From assembly GCF_000786215.1 (NCBI RefSeq), contig NZ_JROG01000003.1:186001-250000 (forward strand): a stretch of DNA of 64,000 bases, written 5' to 3'. Under the pieces are notes generated by a model. That model did not search any database. It was not told where the DNA came from and saw only the letters and a program-made list of their open reading frames with translations. A program made the position numbers and the translations under genes. Numbering within the stretch: position 1 is the stretch's first letter; each line of letters begins with the position of its first letter. Source of the stretch: Sphingomonas sp. 35-24ZXX. GTDB taxonomy: Bacteria; Pseudomonadota; Alphaproteobacteria; Sphingomonadales; Sphingomonadaceae. Shown one piece after another: positions 9,962 through 19,465 of the stretch.

Positions 9962-11236
9962 ATGGCAACTTTTACCTTCAATCTGCCCGATATCGGCGAG
10001 GGCATTGCCGAAGCGGAAATCGTGGCCTGGCACGTCAAGGTCGGTGACCGGATCGAGGAAGATGGCCGTATTGCCGACATGATGACCGACAAGGCAACGG
10101 TCGAGATGGAATCGCCGGTGTCGGGCGTGATCCGCAAGATCGCCGGCGCTGAAGGCGATGTGATCGCGATCGGATCGATGCTGGTCGAGATCGAAACCGA
10201 AGGCGAAGGCGAAGGCAGCGGTGCCAGCGATGCGCCTGCAACCGCCGCCGCTCCCGAGCCCGAAGTGATTGAGGCGGAAACGCCCAAGGCACCCCCCGTG
10301 GAAGTCGCCGTGCCAGCAGCTGCGCCTGCGCCTGCTCAGGTAGCGCCCAAGGCTGCTCCCGCTCCAGCGGTGGTCGAGGCTGATGCTGCCAAAGTGCTCG
10401 CATCGCCCGTGGTGCGCCAGCGCGCGCGCGATCTGGGCATCGACCTTGCCAAGGTGCGTCCGGCCGAAGGCGCGCGCATCCGGCATGCCGATCTCGACGC
10501 CTATCTGAATTACGGCGGTACGCGCGCAGGACCTGGCCGTGCGGCGGACGAGGACATCCGAGTCATCGGCATGCGCAAGCGCATCGCGCAGAACATGGCC
10601 GAATCCAAGCGCCACATCCCGCACTTCACCTATGTCGAGGAAATCGACGTGACGAAGATGGAGGATATGCGCACCGAGATGAACGCGGGGCGCGGTGACC
10701 GGCCCAAGCTGACCGCACTGCCGATCCTGATCGCAGCGATCTGCAAGACCTTGCGCGACTATCCGATGCTCAATGCGCGCTATGATGACGAGGCCAATGT
10801 CGTCACCCGCTTCGGTGCCGTGCACCTGGGCATCGCAACGCAGACCGATGCGGGCCTGATGGTGCCGGTGCTGCGCGGAGCGGAGTCCTTGAGCGTCTGG
10901 GACATGGCGAGCGAAATCGCCCGGCTGGCCGATGCGGCGCGCAGCGGCAAGGCGAAGAGCGAGGAGCTTTCCGGCTCGACGCTGACACTGACCTCGCTGG
11001 GTCCGCTCGGCGGCATTGCGACCACGCCGGTCATCAATCGGCCCGAGGTTGCGATCATCGGCCCCAACAAGATCGTCGAGCGCCCGATGGTGGTCGATGG
11101 CGCGATTGTCATCCGCAAGATGATGAACCTGTCGATCTCGTGCGATCACCGCGTCGTCGACGGCTATGATGCGGCCAGCTTTGTCCAGGCACTCAAGCGC
11201 CGGATCGAAATGCCGATCTATATCTTTGCGGATTGA
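9962..11236 (+). CDS. bkdB: Branched-chain 2-oxoacid dehydrogenase E2 (lipoamide acyltransferase)
   Basis: 424 residues, the acyltransferase core of the complex. Domains in order: one lipoyl domain (residues ~1-78, lipoylated Lys in MTDKATVEM), an Ala/Pro-rich flexible linker (~85-140), a peripheral-subunit-binding domain (ASPVVRQRARDLGIDLAKV, ~145-180) and the catalytic domain (from ~200) with the CoA-acyltransferase signature SCDHRVVDGYDAA near the end. A single lipoyl domain fits branched-chain E2. It follows bkdA2 by 6 nt in the same operon. Confidence 0.94.
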   Translation: MATFTFNLPDIGEGIAEAEIVAWHVKVGDRIEEDGRIADMMTDKATVEMESPVSGVIRKIAGAEGDVIAIGSMLVEIETEGEGEGSGASDAPATAAAPEPEVIEAETPKAPPVEVAVPAAAPAPAQVAPKAAPAPAVVEADAAKVLASPVVRQRARDLGIDLAKVRPAEGARIRHADLDAYLNYGGTRAGPGRAADEDIRVIGMRKRIAQNMAESKRHIPHFTYVEEIDVTKMEDMRTEMNAGRGDRPKLTALPILIAAICKTLRDYPMLNARYDDEANVVTRFGAVHLGIATQTDAGLMVPVLRGAESLSVWDMASEIARLADAARSGKAKSEELSGSTLTLTSLGPLGGIATTPVINRPEVAIIGPNKIVERPMVVDGAIVIRKMMNLSISCDHRVVDGYDAASFVQALKRRIEMPIYIFAD

Positions 11237-11241
11237 GTATC

Positions 11242-11271
11242 TCCTCTCCCGTAGGCGGGAGGGGGAGAGGG
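11242..11271 (+). terminator. Hairpin after bkdB
   Basis: CTCCCG-TAGG-CGGGAG (11246-11261) with flanking complementary CTC/GAG bases forms a strong hairpin just after the bkdB stop and before the convergent DUF11 gene. There is no T run, so it may be a factor-assisted terminator or one of the common intergenic CTCCCG repeats. Confidence 0.4.
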
Positions 11272-11288
11272 GCATAGCGCCTTTGGGG

Positions 11289-11756
11289 CTACCTGACGAT
11301 CGCCCGGAAGGTGACCCGGCGCGTCTCGCCTTGCATCAGCCGGTCGCCGACCCGCCAGCGCAGATGCGTGACGTCCTCGGGATTGGCGGGACGCCAGCTG
11401 TTGGTGCCCATCGGCACCCTCAGTGAGGCGAGCGGACCCCAGCTCCGGCCGCCATCGATCGAGACCAGTTCGCTGCCATCGACCGTCTCGTCGAGTCGGA
11501 CGGTGCGGGGCAGGGGGTTGGTCACGGTGAAGCCCTGCACCGGGCGCTTGCCGGTGTTGCGATATTCCACGACATAGATCAGGCGTTCGCCCGAGCTGAC
11601 CTGGCGGGCAGGCTCCAGCCGCACCCGGCGCGCGCCCGACCCTTGCGGATCGATGCGCTCGACAAAAATGGAAGATTTGGTCCGGACGTCGTCCGATGCC
11701 ATCGCCGCGACGGATGTCAGCGTGGCGGATAGCGCGATAGCGGTGCGCAGCAGCAT
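11289..11756 (-). CDS. Exported DUF11-like protein
   Basis: 155 residues with a Sec signal peptide (MLLRTAIALSATLTSVAAMA, cleavage after ASA-like MAS near residue 21). The body matches the DUF11/conserved-repeat type of beta-sandwich: LIYVVEYRNTGKRPVQGFTV followed by NPLPRTVRLDETVDGSE, DGGRSWG and a THLRWRVGDRLMQGE ending, the usual motif order. Such proteins are periplasmic or surface attached and of unknown function; comparable single-copy ones are common in sphingomonads. It converges on the bkd operon and has its own promoter region in the 194-nt gap upstream, in which I could not pick out clear signals. Confidence 0.7.
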   Translation of the reverse strand: MLLRTAIALSATLTSVAAMASDDVRTKSSIFVERIDPQGSGARRVRLEPARQVSSGERLIYVVEYRNTGKRPVQGFTVTNPLPRTVRLDETVDGSELVSIDGGRSWGPLASLRVPMGTNSWRPANPEDVTHLRWRVGDRLMQGETRRVTFRAIVR

Positions 11757-11950
11757 TTCTTACCCCGATTTGCCCCCGCCGGCTTTGTCCGGCTGCCTGA
11801 TCGGTACGCAGCAGGCCCGAACATATGGTTAACGCGCATCACCAAAACGGGATTCGCGCCCGCGAATCGATGCCGCTGGATTGTGGGCGGCAAAGCGTGC
11901 AGATATAGCCTAAGCAGCCCGAATTTGCGGGCCAAGGGCCTGATTTCTGC

Positions 11951-13120
11951 ATGTCTTTACCCCCTTCAGATCGCACGGTTACCGATGAATTGAGGCGCGA
12001 TCGCCTGCTCGCAGCGCTGGCGTTGATCGCGGGCGTGGCGCTGTTCCTGGCCTTTCCCTTCGCGATGCGCGCGGGGGCAGAGTTCTTTCTGCCGCTGGCG
12101 GTCGCCATCGTGCTGTCGATTGCCCTGGTGCCGGCGCTCGAGTGGATGGAGCGGCGCGGGCTGCCATCGATGGCGGCGGCCTTTCTGTGCCTCGTCCTGT
12201 TCCTGACCATCGCCAATGGCGCGCTGGCGGTGATCGTGGTCCCGGCGACCGACTGGTTCCTGCTGCTGCCCGACCGAATCCCCAAGATCATGGAGAATCT
12301 GGCGCCGCTCATCGATCTGTATTCCGATCTGCAGCGATTCGTTGACGACACCACCCGGCTGGTGTCCGGATCGATGGTCAAGGCGCAGGCCGCCGCGACC
12401 AGTTCGCCCGAATCTTTGGTCGACCTGTTTGCGACCGCTGCGCCCGGCGTGGCGCTACAGATGGCCTTTGTCATCCTGCTGATCTTCTTCTTCCTCGCCG
12501 GATGGACCAAGCTGCGCGAAAACGCGATCAGCAGCCGGGGCAGCTTCACAGGGGCCATGGCGACCGCCAGGGTCATCCAGAACGTCGTTTCGGCGACATC
12601 GGCCTATCTGACCACCATCACGGTCATCAACCTGCTGCTGGGCATCTCCGTGGGCGTGGTGGTGTGGATGCTGGGCATGGAATCGCCTGCCATGTGGGGC
12701 GGGATCGTCGCACTGCTTAATTTCATTCCCTATCTGGGGCCGGTCATGGCGGCCGTGCTGCTGGCGCTGGGCGGGTTGATGAGCTTTGGCGACCTGTGGA
12801 CCGCGCTGATTCCCGCCAGCGTGCAGGTGGTATTCCACCTCGTCGAGGCCAACCTGATCACGCCGGCGGTGCTGGGGCGCAGGCTGACCATGAACCCGCT
12901 GCTGATTCTCGTGTCGCTCAGCTACTGGGCCTGGGTCTGGGGGACCACCGGCGCGCTGCTGGCAGTGCCGCTGCTGATCATCATCCAGACCGTCGTTGCG
13001 GCCGCTGGAAAGCCGGATATCGCGGGTTTCCTGTTCGAATCGGGAACGCTCACGCGCCAGCCGCGCGATGGCGAAACCCCGCCTACAGAGCCACTTTCAC
13101 CGCTCGGCAGGAAAAATTGA
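11951..13120 (+). CDS. AI-2E family permease (PerM/TqsA-like)
   Basis: 389 residues with about eight hydrophobic segments in the pattern of the AI-2E transporter (DUF20) family: paired helices at the N-terminus (residues ~20-85), a soluble-loop region (~95-165), then the conserved C-terminal block with NLLLGISVGVVVWMLGM, LLNFIPYLGPVMAAVLLALGG and NPLLILVSLSYWAWVWG. Inner-membrane protein; family members have been linked to autoinducer export or to ion/proton exchange, so the substrate cannot be stated. It lies between the divergent DUF11-like gene and tRNA-Asp. Confidence 0.88.
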   Translation: MSLPPSDRTVTDELRRDRLLAALALIAGVALFLAFPFAMRAGAEFFLPLAVAIVLSIALVPALEWMERRGLPSMAAAFLCLVLFLTIANGALAVIVVPATDWFLLLPDRIPKIMENLAPLIDLYSDLQRFVDDTTRLVSGSMVKAQAAATSSPESLVDLFATAAPGVALQMAFVILLIFFFLAGWTKLRENAISSRGSFTGAMATARVIQNVVSATSAYLTTITVINLLLGISVGVVVWMLGMESPAMWGGIVALLNFIPYLGPVMAAVLLALGGLMSFGDLWTALIPASVQVVFHLVEANLITPAVLGRRLTMNPLLILVSLSYWAWVWGTTGALLAVPLLIIIQTVVAAAGKPDIAGFLFESGTLTRQPRDGETPPTEPLSPLGRKN

Positions 13121-13174
13121 AACAGCTGTTGACAGCCACGCAGGTCAATTCTATCAGCCGCGCTCCAACACGAT

Positions 13175-13251
<77 letters not shown>

Positions 13252-13332
13252 TTTGGCCCGGATTTAACTCCGGTAAAATGGTCACCTGCACGTGTTGGAA
13301 ACTTCCCGATAAATTGCCGCTCAGGCGCCCTG

Positions 13333-13351
13333 ACCGGTCAGCGCGACCGGT
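13333..13351 (-). terminator. Hairpin downstream of the DUF2842 gene
   Basis: A perfect ACCGGTC-AGCGC-GACCGGT stem-loop lies 15 nt beyond the stop of the minus-strand operon. It lacks a T tract, so strand and mechanism are uncertain; it may serve both this operon and read-through from tRNA-Asp. Confidence 0.4.
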
Positions 13352-13365
13352 GCCGTGAAGCTGGC

Positions 13366-13575
13366 TCAGGCGCGCCAGCGCCCGGTCTCCATCCAGATCA
13401 TCAGTGGGCGCATCGGCGCGATCCAGACAATGCCCGCGACGCAGTAGATCACCGATTGCACCGCGATGTGCCAGTTGCCGATCACCTTCGAGAAGCTCGC
13501 GACGATAACCGCCCAGATCGTGATGATCGCCAATATGGCAAAAATGCCCACGGGCTTGCGCATGGTCGGCTTCAT
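13366..13575 (-). CDS. DUF2842 small membrane protein
   Basis: 69 residues with two transmembrane helices (about 10-29 and 36-53) and the family's C-terminal signature MIWMETGRWRA. DUF2842 proteins are short inner-membrane proteins restricted largely to alphaproteobacteria and have no known function. The start ATG overlaps the upstream 5-FCL stop (4-nt ATGA overlap), so the two are translationally coupled. Confidence 0.85.
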   Translation of the reverse strand: MKPTMRKPVGIFAILAIITIWAVIVASFSKVIGNWHIAVQSVIYCVAGIVWIAPMRPLMIWMETGRWRA

Positions 13576-14210
13576 GGAAAGGTTCTTTCGTTGATCGGCA
13601 GCAAGACCTGCTGCTCGGTAATGACCGCGTCGAGCGGCATGTCATGGTCGTCGATCGGCACGGCGTCGGCCTGCTGGACCGTCCAGCCCAGCCCGATGCG
13701 CCGGGTGGCGGGATGCGCCGCGCACCAGCTATCGTAATGGCCTCCGCCCTGGCCCAGTCGGTTGAGGCCGGAATCGAAAGCGACCAGCGGCATGAACAGC
13801 GCGTCAGGAATGATCTCGGGCATCGCGGCATGGGGTTGCGGCCCCCAGGGTCCCTTGACCAGAGTCTCGGCCGATCCGGTCCACAGCCGAAAGGTCATCG
13901 GCCCGGCATGCTCACGGGTCCAGGGCAGGGCGATCATCTTGCCGATGTCCAGCATGTGCATCGCATAGCGTTCGGTCGGAACCTCGCCCGGTACGGAGAG
14001 ATACAGGCCGACGACCTCGGCCGGTTCGATGAGCGGGAGAATGGCGCGCGGCGGACGTCCAAAGATCAGTGCGCGGTGTGTCGCCGGAAGGGCTTGCCAG
14101 TGCGTCAGGCGCGCAGCCCGCATCGCACGGCGCAGTTCACGCTTCTGGCTGGTCACGGCGTTCAAGGGGTGCCCGTTCTCGTCTGGATGCTGATGGCCGC
14201 CTGAGCGCAT
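13572..14210 (-). CDS. fau: 5-formyltetrahydrofolate cyclo-ligase
   Basis: Up to 212 residues; ATP-dependent conversion of 5-formyl-THF to 5,10-methenyl-THF in folate one-carbon metabolism. The conserved core is present: KRELRRAMRAAR at the N-terminus, VGLYLSVPGEVPT, FMPLVAFDSGLNRLGQGGGH (nucleotide-binding loop) and the YDSW that follows. Starts are ambiguous: the ATG at 14210 and a GTG at 14156 both lack a good ribosome site, and the protein normally begins close to the KRELRR helix, so the GTG start (194 aa) is possible. It follows 6S RNA and zapA, the classical arrangement in proteobacteria, and probably shares their transcript. Confidence 0.92.
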   Translation of the reverse strand: MRSGGHQHPDENGHPLNAVTSQKRELRRAMRAARLTHWQALPATHRALIFGRPPRAILPLIEPAEVVGLYLSVPGEVPTERYAMHMLDIGKMIALPWTREHAGPMTFRLWTGSAETLVKGPWGPQPHAAMPEIIPDALFMPLVAFDSGLNRLGQGGGHYDSWCAAHPATRRIGLGWTVQQADAVPIDDHDMPLDAVITEQQVLLPINERTFP

Positions 14211-14221
14211 CAGGCTGAAGG

Positions 14222-14378
14222 GTGGAACCGCCTTGGCCGTTTGCTGGAATATCCTCTGACGCCAGTAACGTCAGGTGGGCGCCGTGTACCGTTGGCCGGA
14301 GCCAGGGCAGGGACAGCTCCCTTGGAAGATGTATCGCCTCAGGGATGTTCTCTGCAGCTCGTACCAGGCAGTCCCGAT
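14222..14378 (-). ncRNA. ssrS: 6S RNA
   Basis: The 174-nt space between zapA and fau has the position and shape of 6S RNA, the regulator that mimics an open promoter and sequesters sigma-70 RNA polymerase in stationary phase. On the minus strand GGGACTGCCT (14366-14375) can pair with AGGCGGTTCC (14224-14233) over ten bases including G-U pairs to form the closing stem; the interior holds purine-rich and C-rich arms around a central bubble (AGAACATCCCTGAGG on the 5' side). Ends are estimated to within about 8 nt. Synteny zapA-6S-fau is well known for this RNA. Confidence 0.75.
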
Positions 14379-14384
14379 ACCAAT

Positions 14385-14759
14385 CTAGGGCCGTTGCCCC
14401 TGCTTCTCAAGCCCTGCAGCCAGATTCTCGATCCGCTGGGCCAGACGTTCGATCGCGCGGGCGGCCAGTTCGGTGTCATTGTCATGCGACAGCAGATCGC
14501 CCTGGCCCTTGGGAGGATCTGCGGCGGCTGCCTGTGTGGTGAGCTGCTCTGCCGCGCGATCCTGCGCCTCTGCAAGTTCATCGGCCAGCAGGAGCCCGGC
14601 AAACAGCAAGGCGCGTGTCTCGGTCAATCCGCCCGAGGAACCGGCCTTGCGCGCTGCGGAATCGAGCATCGAGCCCAGCCGTGCAAGATGCTGCTCTTCG
14701 CCGGGCTGGCAGGTGACGCTGTAGATGCGGCCTGCAATGGAAAGACGCATGTCGGGCAT
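14385..14759 (-). CDS. zapA: Cell division protein ZapA
   Basis: 124 residues. ZapA binds and bundles FtsZ filaments at the division ring. The N-terminal globular part (residues ~4-50) has the family pattern LSIAGRIYSVTCQPGEEQHL and the helix beginning LARLGSMLD; RALLFAGLLLADELAEAQD and a long C-terminal coiled coil (~65-120) follow. ATGs at 14759 and 14750 are both usable; the first is kept because it lies 5 nt after the stop of the upstream coiled-coil gene. It is followed immediately by 6S RNA. Confidence 0.88.
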   Translation of the reverse strand: MPDMRLSIAGRIYSVTCQPGEEQHLARLGSMLDSAARKAGSSGGLTETRALLFAGLLLADELAEAQDRAAEQLTTQAAAADPPKGQGDLLSHDNDTELAARAIERLAQRIENLAAGLEKQGQRP

Positions 14760-14764
14760 CGCGG

Positions 14765-14971
14765 TCAGCCCGCCCTGGCCAGCAGGGAGTCGATCCCCGC
14801 GAGCGCCTCTGCTGCGGCTATCTTGAGCTGTTCGTGGCGGGCCTGAAGGTCGCCATCATTACCGGCCTGCGCCGCCGGAGGTGCAGCGGGGAGGCTCGCT
14901 TGTGCTGTTTCCAGCCGCGTCAAAGCTCGCTCCATTTGTCCGATAGCAAGAATAAGTCGTTCATTTGCCAT
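14765..14971 (-). CDS. Small coiled-coil protein upstream of zapA
   Basis: 68 residues, largely alpha-helical: heptad-like ERLILAIGQMERALTRLE, an Ala/Pro-rich hinge, then RHEQLKIAAAEALAGIDSLL. It ends 5 nt before zapA and is surely cotranscribed. Small coiled-coil proteins at this position are usual in sphingomonads and a role with ZapA at the division ring is an inference from linkage and fold only. Confidence 0.7.
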   Translation of the reverse strand: MANERLILAIGQMERALTRLETAQASLPAAPPAAQAGNDGDLQARHEQLKIAAAEALAGIDSLLARAG

Positions 14972-15135
14972 GGAATGAACTTATCAGCAATTGCGACAAA
15001 AGCAATGATCTGGCACGCGCACCGTTCCGCAGAACTTGACGCGGTGCACCATGGACACCAAAGGGTGACGCGCAAGCCGACTCGACCGGCACAGATTGCG
15101 GTTGTCCAATCACTTTCCGCGCTGGCGTCACGGCT

Positions 15136-15150
15136 CTGATCAGGGATCAG
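15136..15150. promoter_or_regulatory. Inverted repeat before tkt
   Basis: CTGATC-AGG-GATCAG sits 20 nt upstream of the tkt start, in a 198-nt divergent gap shared with the zapA operon. It could be an operator for the carbon-metabolism cluster or a short leader hairpin next to the ribosome site (TTGGGAG, 15151-15157). Confidence 0.3.
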
Positions 15151-15169
15151 TTGGGAGTTTCAAAGGGCG

Positions 15170-17143
15170 ATGTCCGTTCAGTTTCAAGATCTCGCCACGG
15201 CCGTCCGCGCGCTGTCGATGGATGCAGTGCAGGCGGCCAATAGCGGCCATCCCGGGATGCCGATGGGCATGGCCGATGTCGCCACGGTGCTGTTTGGCGA
15301 ATATCTGAAGTTCGATGCCTCCGCGCCGCATTGGGCGGATCGCGATCGCTTCGTACTGTCGGCAGGCCATGGATCGATGCTGATCTATTCGCTGCTGCAC
15401 CTGACCGGCTATGCGCGTCCGACCATCGAGGACATCCGCAATTTCCGCCAGCTGCACAGCCCGTGCGCCGGGCACCCCGAGAATTTCGAGCTGCCGGGAA
15501 TCGAGTGCACCACCGGTCCGCTGGGCCAGGGCCTCGCGATGGCGGTGGGCATGGCGATGGCCGAACGCCATCTCAATGCCGAATTCGGCGACGATCTGGT
15601 CAATCACCGCACCTGGGTGATCGCCGGCGACGGTTGTCTGATGGAAGGCATCAACCACGAGGCGGTTGGCCTGGCCGGACATCTCAAGCTGGGTCATCTC
15701 AATGTACTGTGGGACGACAACCGCATCACCATCGATGGTGCGACCGACCTTTCGACCAGCGAGGATGTCCGCGCGCGTCATGCCGCTGCGGGATGGCATG
15801 TCGTCGATTGCGATGGCCATGATCCCGAATCGATCCGCGCTGCGCTCGACGCCGCGATGGCCGATCCGCGTCCTTCATTGATCGCCTGCGCCACCATCAT
15901 CGGCAAGGGTGCCCCCAACAAGCAGGGCACATCCGCGACGCATGGCTCGCCGCTGGGCGCCGCCGAAGTCGATGCCGCCCGCGCGACGTTGGGCTGGCAG
16001 CATTCGCCCTTCACCATTCCCGACGATATTCGCGAGGCCTGGGCCGTGTTCGGCCGTCGTGGTGCCGCCGAGCACGCTGCATGGGCAGAGCGACTGAGCG
16101 CATCGGGCAAGGCAGCGGAATTCAACCGCCGCATGGCCGGCGAACTGCCTGCAGGCTTCGGCCTGTCACAGCATATCGCCAGCCTGCTCGCCGAGCCGCA
16201 GAAGGTCGCCACCCGCAAGGCATCCGAACTGGCGCTGGAAGCGATCAATCCGCGCCTGCCTGAAACCGTGGGCGGCTCTGCCGACCTGACGGGATCGAAC
16301 AACACCAAGACCGCAGGGCTCGGCGTGTTCAACGCCACCAACTATGGCGGTCGCTACGTCAATTATGGCATCCGCGAATTCGGCATGGCTGCCGCGATGA
16401 ACGGCATGGCGCTGCACGGCGGCGTTATCCCTTATGGCGGAACCTTCCTGGTGTTCGCAGATTACTGCCGCGCCGCGATTCGCCTGTCCGCGCTCCAGCG
16501 CCAGCGGGTGATCTATGTGATGACGCATGACAGCATTGGCCTGGGCGAAGATGGCCCGACCCATCAGCCGGTCGAGCATGTCATGAGCCTGCGGATGATG
16601 CCCAATCTGCTGACCTTCCGTCCGGGCGACGCGGTCGAAACCGCAGAATGCTGGGAGCTGGCGCTGCAGGCCTCGTCGACGCCGTCGGTGCTCGCGCTGA
16701 CTCGTCAGAATCTGCCGCAGTTCCGCCGGTCTGAGGCCGACGGCAACCAGTGCGCCCGCGGCGCCTATCGCATCAAGACCGCCGGCAACAAGCGCCAGGT
16801 GGTGCTGATCGGCACCGGTTCGGAAGTGTCGCTGGCCTTGACCGTGGCCGACGCTCTGGAGGCCGCCGGAATCGGTGCCGACGTCGTGTCGATGCCGTGC
16901 TGGTCGCTGTTCGATGCGCAGCCCGAAAGCTATCGCGCCGATCTGCTGCCCGCCGATGTCCTCAAGGTTTCGATGGAAGCCGGCGTGACGTTCGGTTGGG
17001 AACGCTATGTCGGCAGCACCGGCCTGGCCTTCGGTATCGACAGCTTTGGCGCATCGGCACCGGCCGACGCCCTGTTCGACCATTTCGGCCTGACCGCCGA
17101 CAAGATCACGCCCGCCGTGCGCACCGCGCTGGGGCAGGGCTGA
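15170..17143 (+). CDS. tkt: Transketolase
   Basis: 657 residues, full length. ThDP enzyme that transfers two-carbon units between ketose and aldose phosphates in the pentose phosphate pathway. Present are the N-terminal NSGHPGMPMGMADVATVLF block, the ThDP motif starting GDGCLMEGINHEA and ending in WDDN (residues ~150-182), the substrate loop with THGSPLG, and the second-domain signatures STREFGMA-like IREFGMAAAMNGMALHGG and HDSIGLGEDGPTHQPVEH. It heads a plus-strand block with gap, pgk and fba, linking the lower glycolytic enzymes to pentose phosphate metabolism. Confidence 0.97.
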   Translation: MSVQFQDLATAVRALSMDAVQAANSGHPGMPMGMADVATVLFGEYLKFDASAPHWADRDRFVLSAGHGSMLIYSLLHLTGYARPTIEDIRNFRQLHSPCAGHPENFELPGIECTTGPLGQGLAMAVGMAMAERHLNAEFGDDLVNHRTWVIAGDGCLMEGINHEAVGLAGHLKLGHLNVLWDDNRITIDGATDLSTSEDVRARHAAAGWHVVDCDGHDPESIRAALDAAMADPRPSLIACATIIGKGAPNKQGTSATHGSPLGAAEVDAARATLGWQHSPFTIPDDIREAWAVFGRRGAAEHAAWAERLSASGKAAEFNRRMAGELPAGFGLSQHIASLLAEPQKVATRKASELALEAINPRLPETVGGSADLTGSNNTKTAGLGVFNATNYGGRYVNYGIREFGMAAAMNGMALHGGVIPYGGTFLVFADYCRAAIRLSALQRQRVIYVMTHDSIGLGEDGPTHQPVEHVMSLRMMPNLLTFRPGDAVETAECWELALQASSTPSVLALTRQNLPQFRRSEADGNQCARGAYRIKTAGNKRQVVLIGTGSEVSLALTVADALEAAGIGADVVSMPCWSLFDAQPESYRADLLPADVLKVSMEAGVTFGWERYVGSTGLAFGIDSFGASAPADALFDHFGLTADKITPAVRTALGQG

Positions 17144-17179
17144 CCCTCATCCGATAAGATTGAAAGCAGGAGAATTCCC

Positions 17180-18187
17180 ATGGCAGTCAAGGTTGCAATC
17201 AATGGTTTTGGCCGCATCGGCCGTCTGGTCGCGCGTGCGATCCTGGAACGCACCGACCATGACCTGGAGCTGGTCGCGATCAACGACCTGGGCGATGCCA
17301 AGGCCAATGCGCTGCTGTTCAAGCGCGACAGCGTCCACGGCGCGTTCCCCGGCACCGTCGTCGCCGAAGGCGACTCGATGGTTGTCAACGGCAAGGCGAT
17401 CAAGGTGACCGCTGAGCGCGACCCCGCCAAGCTGCCGCACGCGGCCATGGGCGTCGATATCGCGCTGGAGTGCACCGGCTTCTTCGCCGACAAGGACAAG
17501 GCCAGCGCGCATCTGACCGCAGGTGCCAAGCGGGTGCTGATTTCGGCGCCGGCCACAGGCGCGGACAAGACGATCGTGTTCGGCGTCAACCATGACGTGC
17601 TGACCGCCGACGATCTGGTCGTGTCGAACGCCAGCTGCACCACCAACTGCCTCGCGCCGATGGCCAAGGTGCTGAATGATCTCGTCGGCATCGAACGCGG
17701 CCTGATGACCACGGTGCACAGCTACACCAACGACCAGAAGATCCTCGACCAGATCCACGGCGACATGCGCCGCGCGCGCGCCGCCGCGATGTCGATGATC
17801 CCGACCACCACCGGTGCTGCCCGCGCGGTCGGCCTGGTGCTGCCCGAACTGAAGGGCAAGCTTGACGGTTCGGCGATCCGCGTTCCGACCCCCAATGTCA
17901 GCCTGGTGGACCTCACCTTCACTCCGGGCCGCGACACCACGGTCGAAGAGATCAACGCTGCGCTCAAGGCCGCGTCGGAAGGCGCGCTGAAGGGCGTTCT
18001 CGCTTATACCGACGAGCCGCTGGTTTCGATCGACTTCAACCACGATCCGGCCAGCTCGACCATCGACAGCCTGGAAACCGCGGTGATCGACGGCAAGCTG
18101 GTCCGCGTGATCAGCTGGTACGACAACGAATGGGGCTTCTCCAATCGCATGGTCGATACCGCAGGCGTGATGGCCGGCCTGCTCTGA
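17180..18187 (+). CDS. gap: Glyceraldehyde-3-phosphate dehydrogenase
   Basis: 335 residues. NAD-binding N-terminus [14 protein letters not shown] (residues 7-20) with Asp36 after strand beta-2 (AINDLGD), which favours NAD over NADP. The catalytic Cys is in [12 protein letters not shown], followed by HSYTNDQ with the general-base His. C-terminal [13 protein letters not shown] is complete. A strong GCAGGAGAA ribosome site precedes the ATG. It is placed 36 nt after tkt and 32 nt before pgk, as in many alphaproteobacteria. Confidence 0.97.
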   Translation: MAVKVAINGFGRIGRLVARAILERTDHDLELVAINDLGDAKANALLFKRDSVHGAFPGTVVAEGDSMVVNGKAIKVTAERDPAKLPHAAMGVDIALECTGFFADKDKASAHLTAGAKRVLISAPATGADKTIVFGVNHDVLTADDLVVSNASCTTNCLAPMAKVLNDLVGIERGLMTTVHSYTNDQKILDQIHGDMRRARAAAMSMIPTTTGAARAVGLVLPELKGKLDGSAIRVPTPNVSLVDLTFTPGRDTTVEEINAALKAASEGALKGVLAYTDEPLVSIDFNHDPASSTIDSLETAVIDGKLVRVISWYDNEWGFSNRMVDTAGVMAGLL

Positions 18188-18219
18188 TCAACGACAAGAC
18201 AACAGGAGAGGCTGCCCGC

Positions 18220-19410
18220 ATGTTCAAGACCCTCGATGATCTGATCGCTGATCGTCATGGCGTGGCAGGCAAGCCTGTCCTGGTGCGCGAAGACCTGAAC
18301 GTTCCGATCCACGAAGGCCGGGTATCCGACGATACCCGGCTGCGGGCCGCGATGCCCACGCTGGCGGAATTGGCTGATCATGGTGCCAAGGTTCTGGTGC
18401 TCGCGCATTTCGGCCGCCCCAAGGGCAAGGTCGTTCCCGAATTCACGCTGCGTCCGATCGCCGAGGCCCTGGGCGAGGTGATGGGCCGACATGTCGGCTT
18501 CCTGGCATCGCCTGACCGGCACGCCATCGATGTGCTCGAACCCGGCAGCATCACCGTGCTGGAAAACAGCCGTTTCTTCCCGGGCGAGGAAAAGAACGAT
18601 CCGGTGCTCGCCAAGCAGATGGCGGCGCTGGGCGATTTTTACGTCAACGACGCCTTTTCGGCCGCGCACCGCGCGCATGTGACCACCGAAGGCCTCGCGC
18701 ATCTGCTGCCGGCCTTTGCCGGTCGCGCCATGGAGGCCGAGCTCAAGGCGCTGGAAGCGGCGCTGGGCAACCCCGAGCATCCGGTGGCGGCGGTCGTCGG
18801 CGGCGCAAAGGTTTCGACCAAGCTCGACGTGCTGACTCACCTGGTCGGCAAGGTCGATCATCTGATCATCGGCGGCGGCATGGCCAATACTTTCCTCGCG
18901 GCGCGTGGCGTGGATGTCGGCAAGTCGCTGTGCGAACATGATCTCGCCGATACCGCCAACGCCATTCTGGAAGCGGCCGACAAGGCAAATTGCACCGTGC
19001 ACCTGCCGTATGACGTCGTGGTGGCCAAGGAATTCGGCGCCAATGTGCCGTGCCGTACCGCCAATGTGCACGAGGTTGCCGCAGACGAGATGATCCTGGA
19101 TGTCGGTGCATCCGCGGTCGAGGCCCTGTCCGATGTGCTCAAGACCTGCCGTACCCTCGTGTGGAACGGTCCGCTTGGCGCATTTGAATATCCGCCGTTC
19201 GACACCGCCACCGTTGCGCTGGCGCGGACCGCTGCAGCGCTGACCCGCGAAGGGACGCTGGTCTCGGTCGCGGGCGGCGGCGATACCGTGGCGGCGCTCA
19301 ACCATGCCGGTGTTGCCGGTGATTTCTCTTTCGTTTCAACCGCGGGCGGTGCTTTCCTCGAATGGATGGAAGGCAAGGAGCTGCCCGGCGTAAAGGCGCT
19401 CCACGTCTGA
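18220..19410 (+). CDS. pgk: Phosphoglycerate kinase
   Basis: 396 residues from the ATG at 18220, which has an ideal AGGAGAG site 9 nt upstream; a longer frame running back into gap is ignored. Signature [20 protein letters not shown] near the N-terminus binds 3-phosphoglycerate (with E replacing the more usual V in VRVDLNVP); [33 protein letters not shown] and the C-terminal [13 protein letters not shown] nucleotide motif follow. Transfers phosphate from 1,3-bisphosphoglycerate to ADP in glycolysis. Part of the tkt-gap-pgk-fba block. Confidence 0.97.
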   Translation: MFKTLDDLIADRHGVAGKPVLVREDLNVPIHEGRVSDDTRLRAAMPTLAELADHGAKVLVLAHFGRPKGKVVPEFTLRPIAEALGEVMGRHVGFLASPDRHAIDVLEPGSITVLENSRFFPGEEKNDPVLAKQMAALGDFYVNDAFSAAHRAHVTTEGLAHLLPAFAGRAMEAELKALEAALGNPEHPVAAVVGGAKVSTKLDVLTHLVGKVDHLIIGGGMANTFLAARGVDVGKSLCEHDLADTANAILEAADKANCTVHLPYDVVVAKEFGANVPCRTANVHEVAADEMILDVGASAVEALSDVLKTCRTLVWNGPLGAFEYPPFDTATVALARTAAALTREGTLVSVAGGGDTVAALNHAGVAGDFSFVSTAGGAFLEWMEGKELPGVKALHV

Positions 19411-19465
19411 GCCGCGCCACGATCCGATATAACCATAAGCCTGCAAACTTCAGGGAAGAACGACC

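Noticed and set aside
8603-11275. 890-codon minus-strand frame opposite bkd genes
   Set aside because: Asp/His/Arg-rich mirror of the E1/E2 genes without any recognisable domain.
13257-13365. Additional small RNA after tRNA-Asp
   Set aside because: Only one short hairpin (13333-13351) is visible; nothing indicates a separate transcript.
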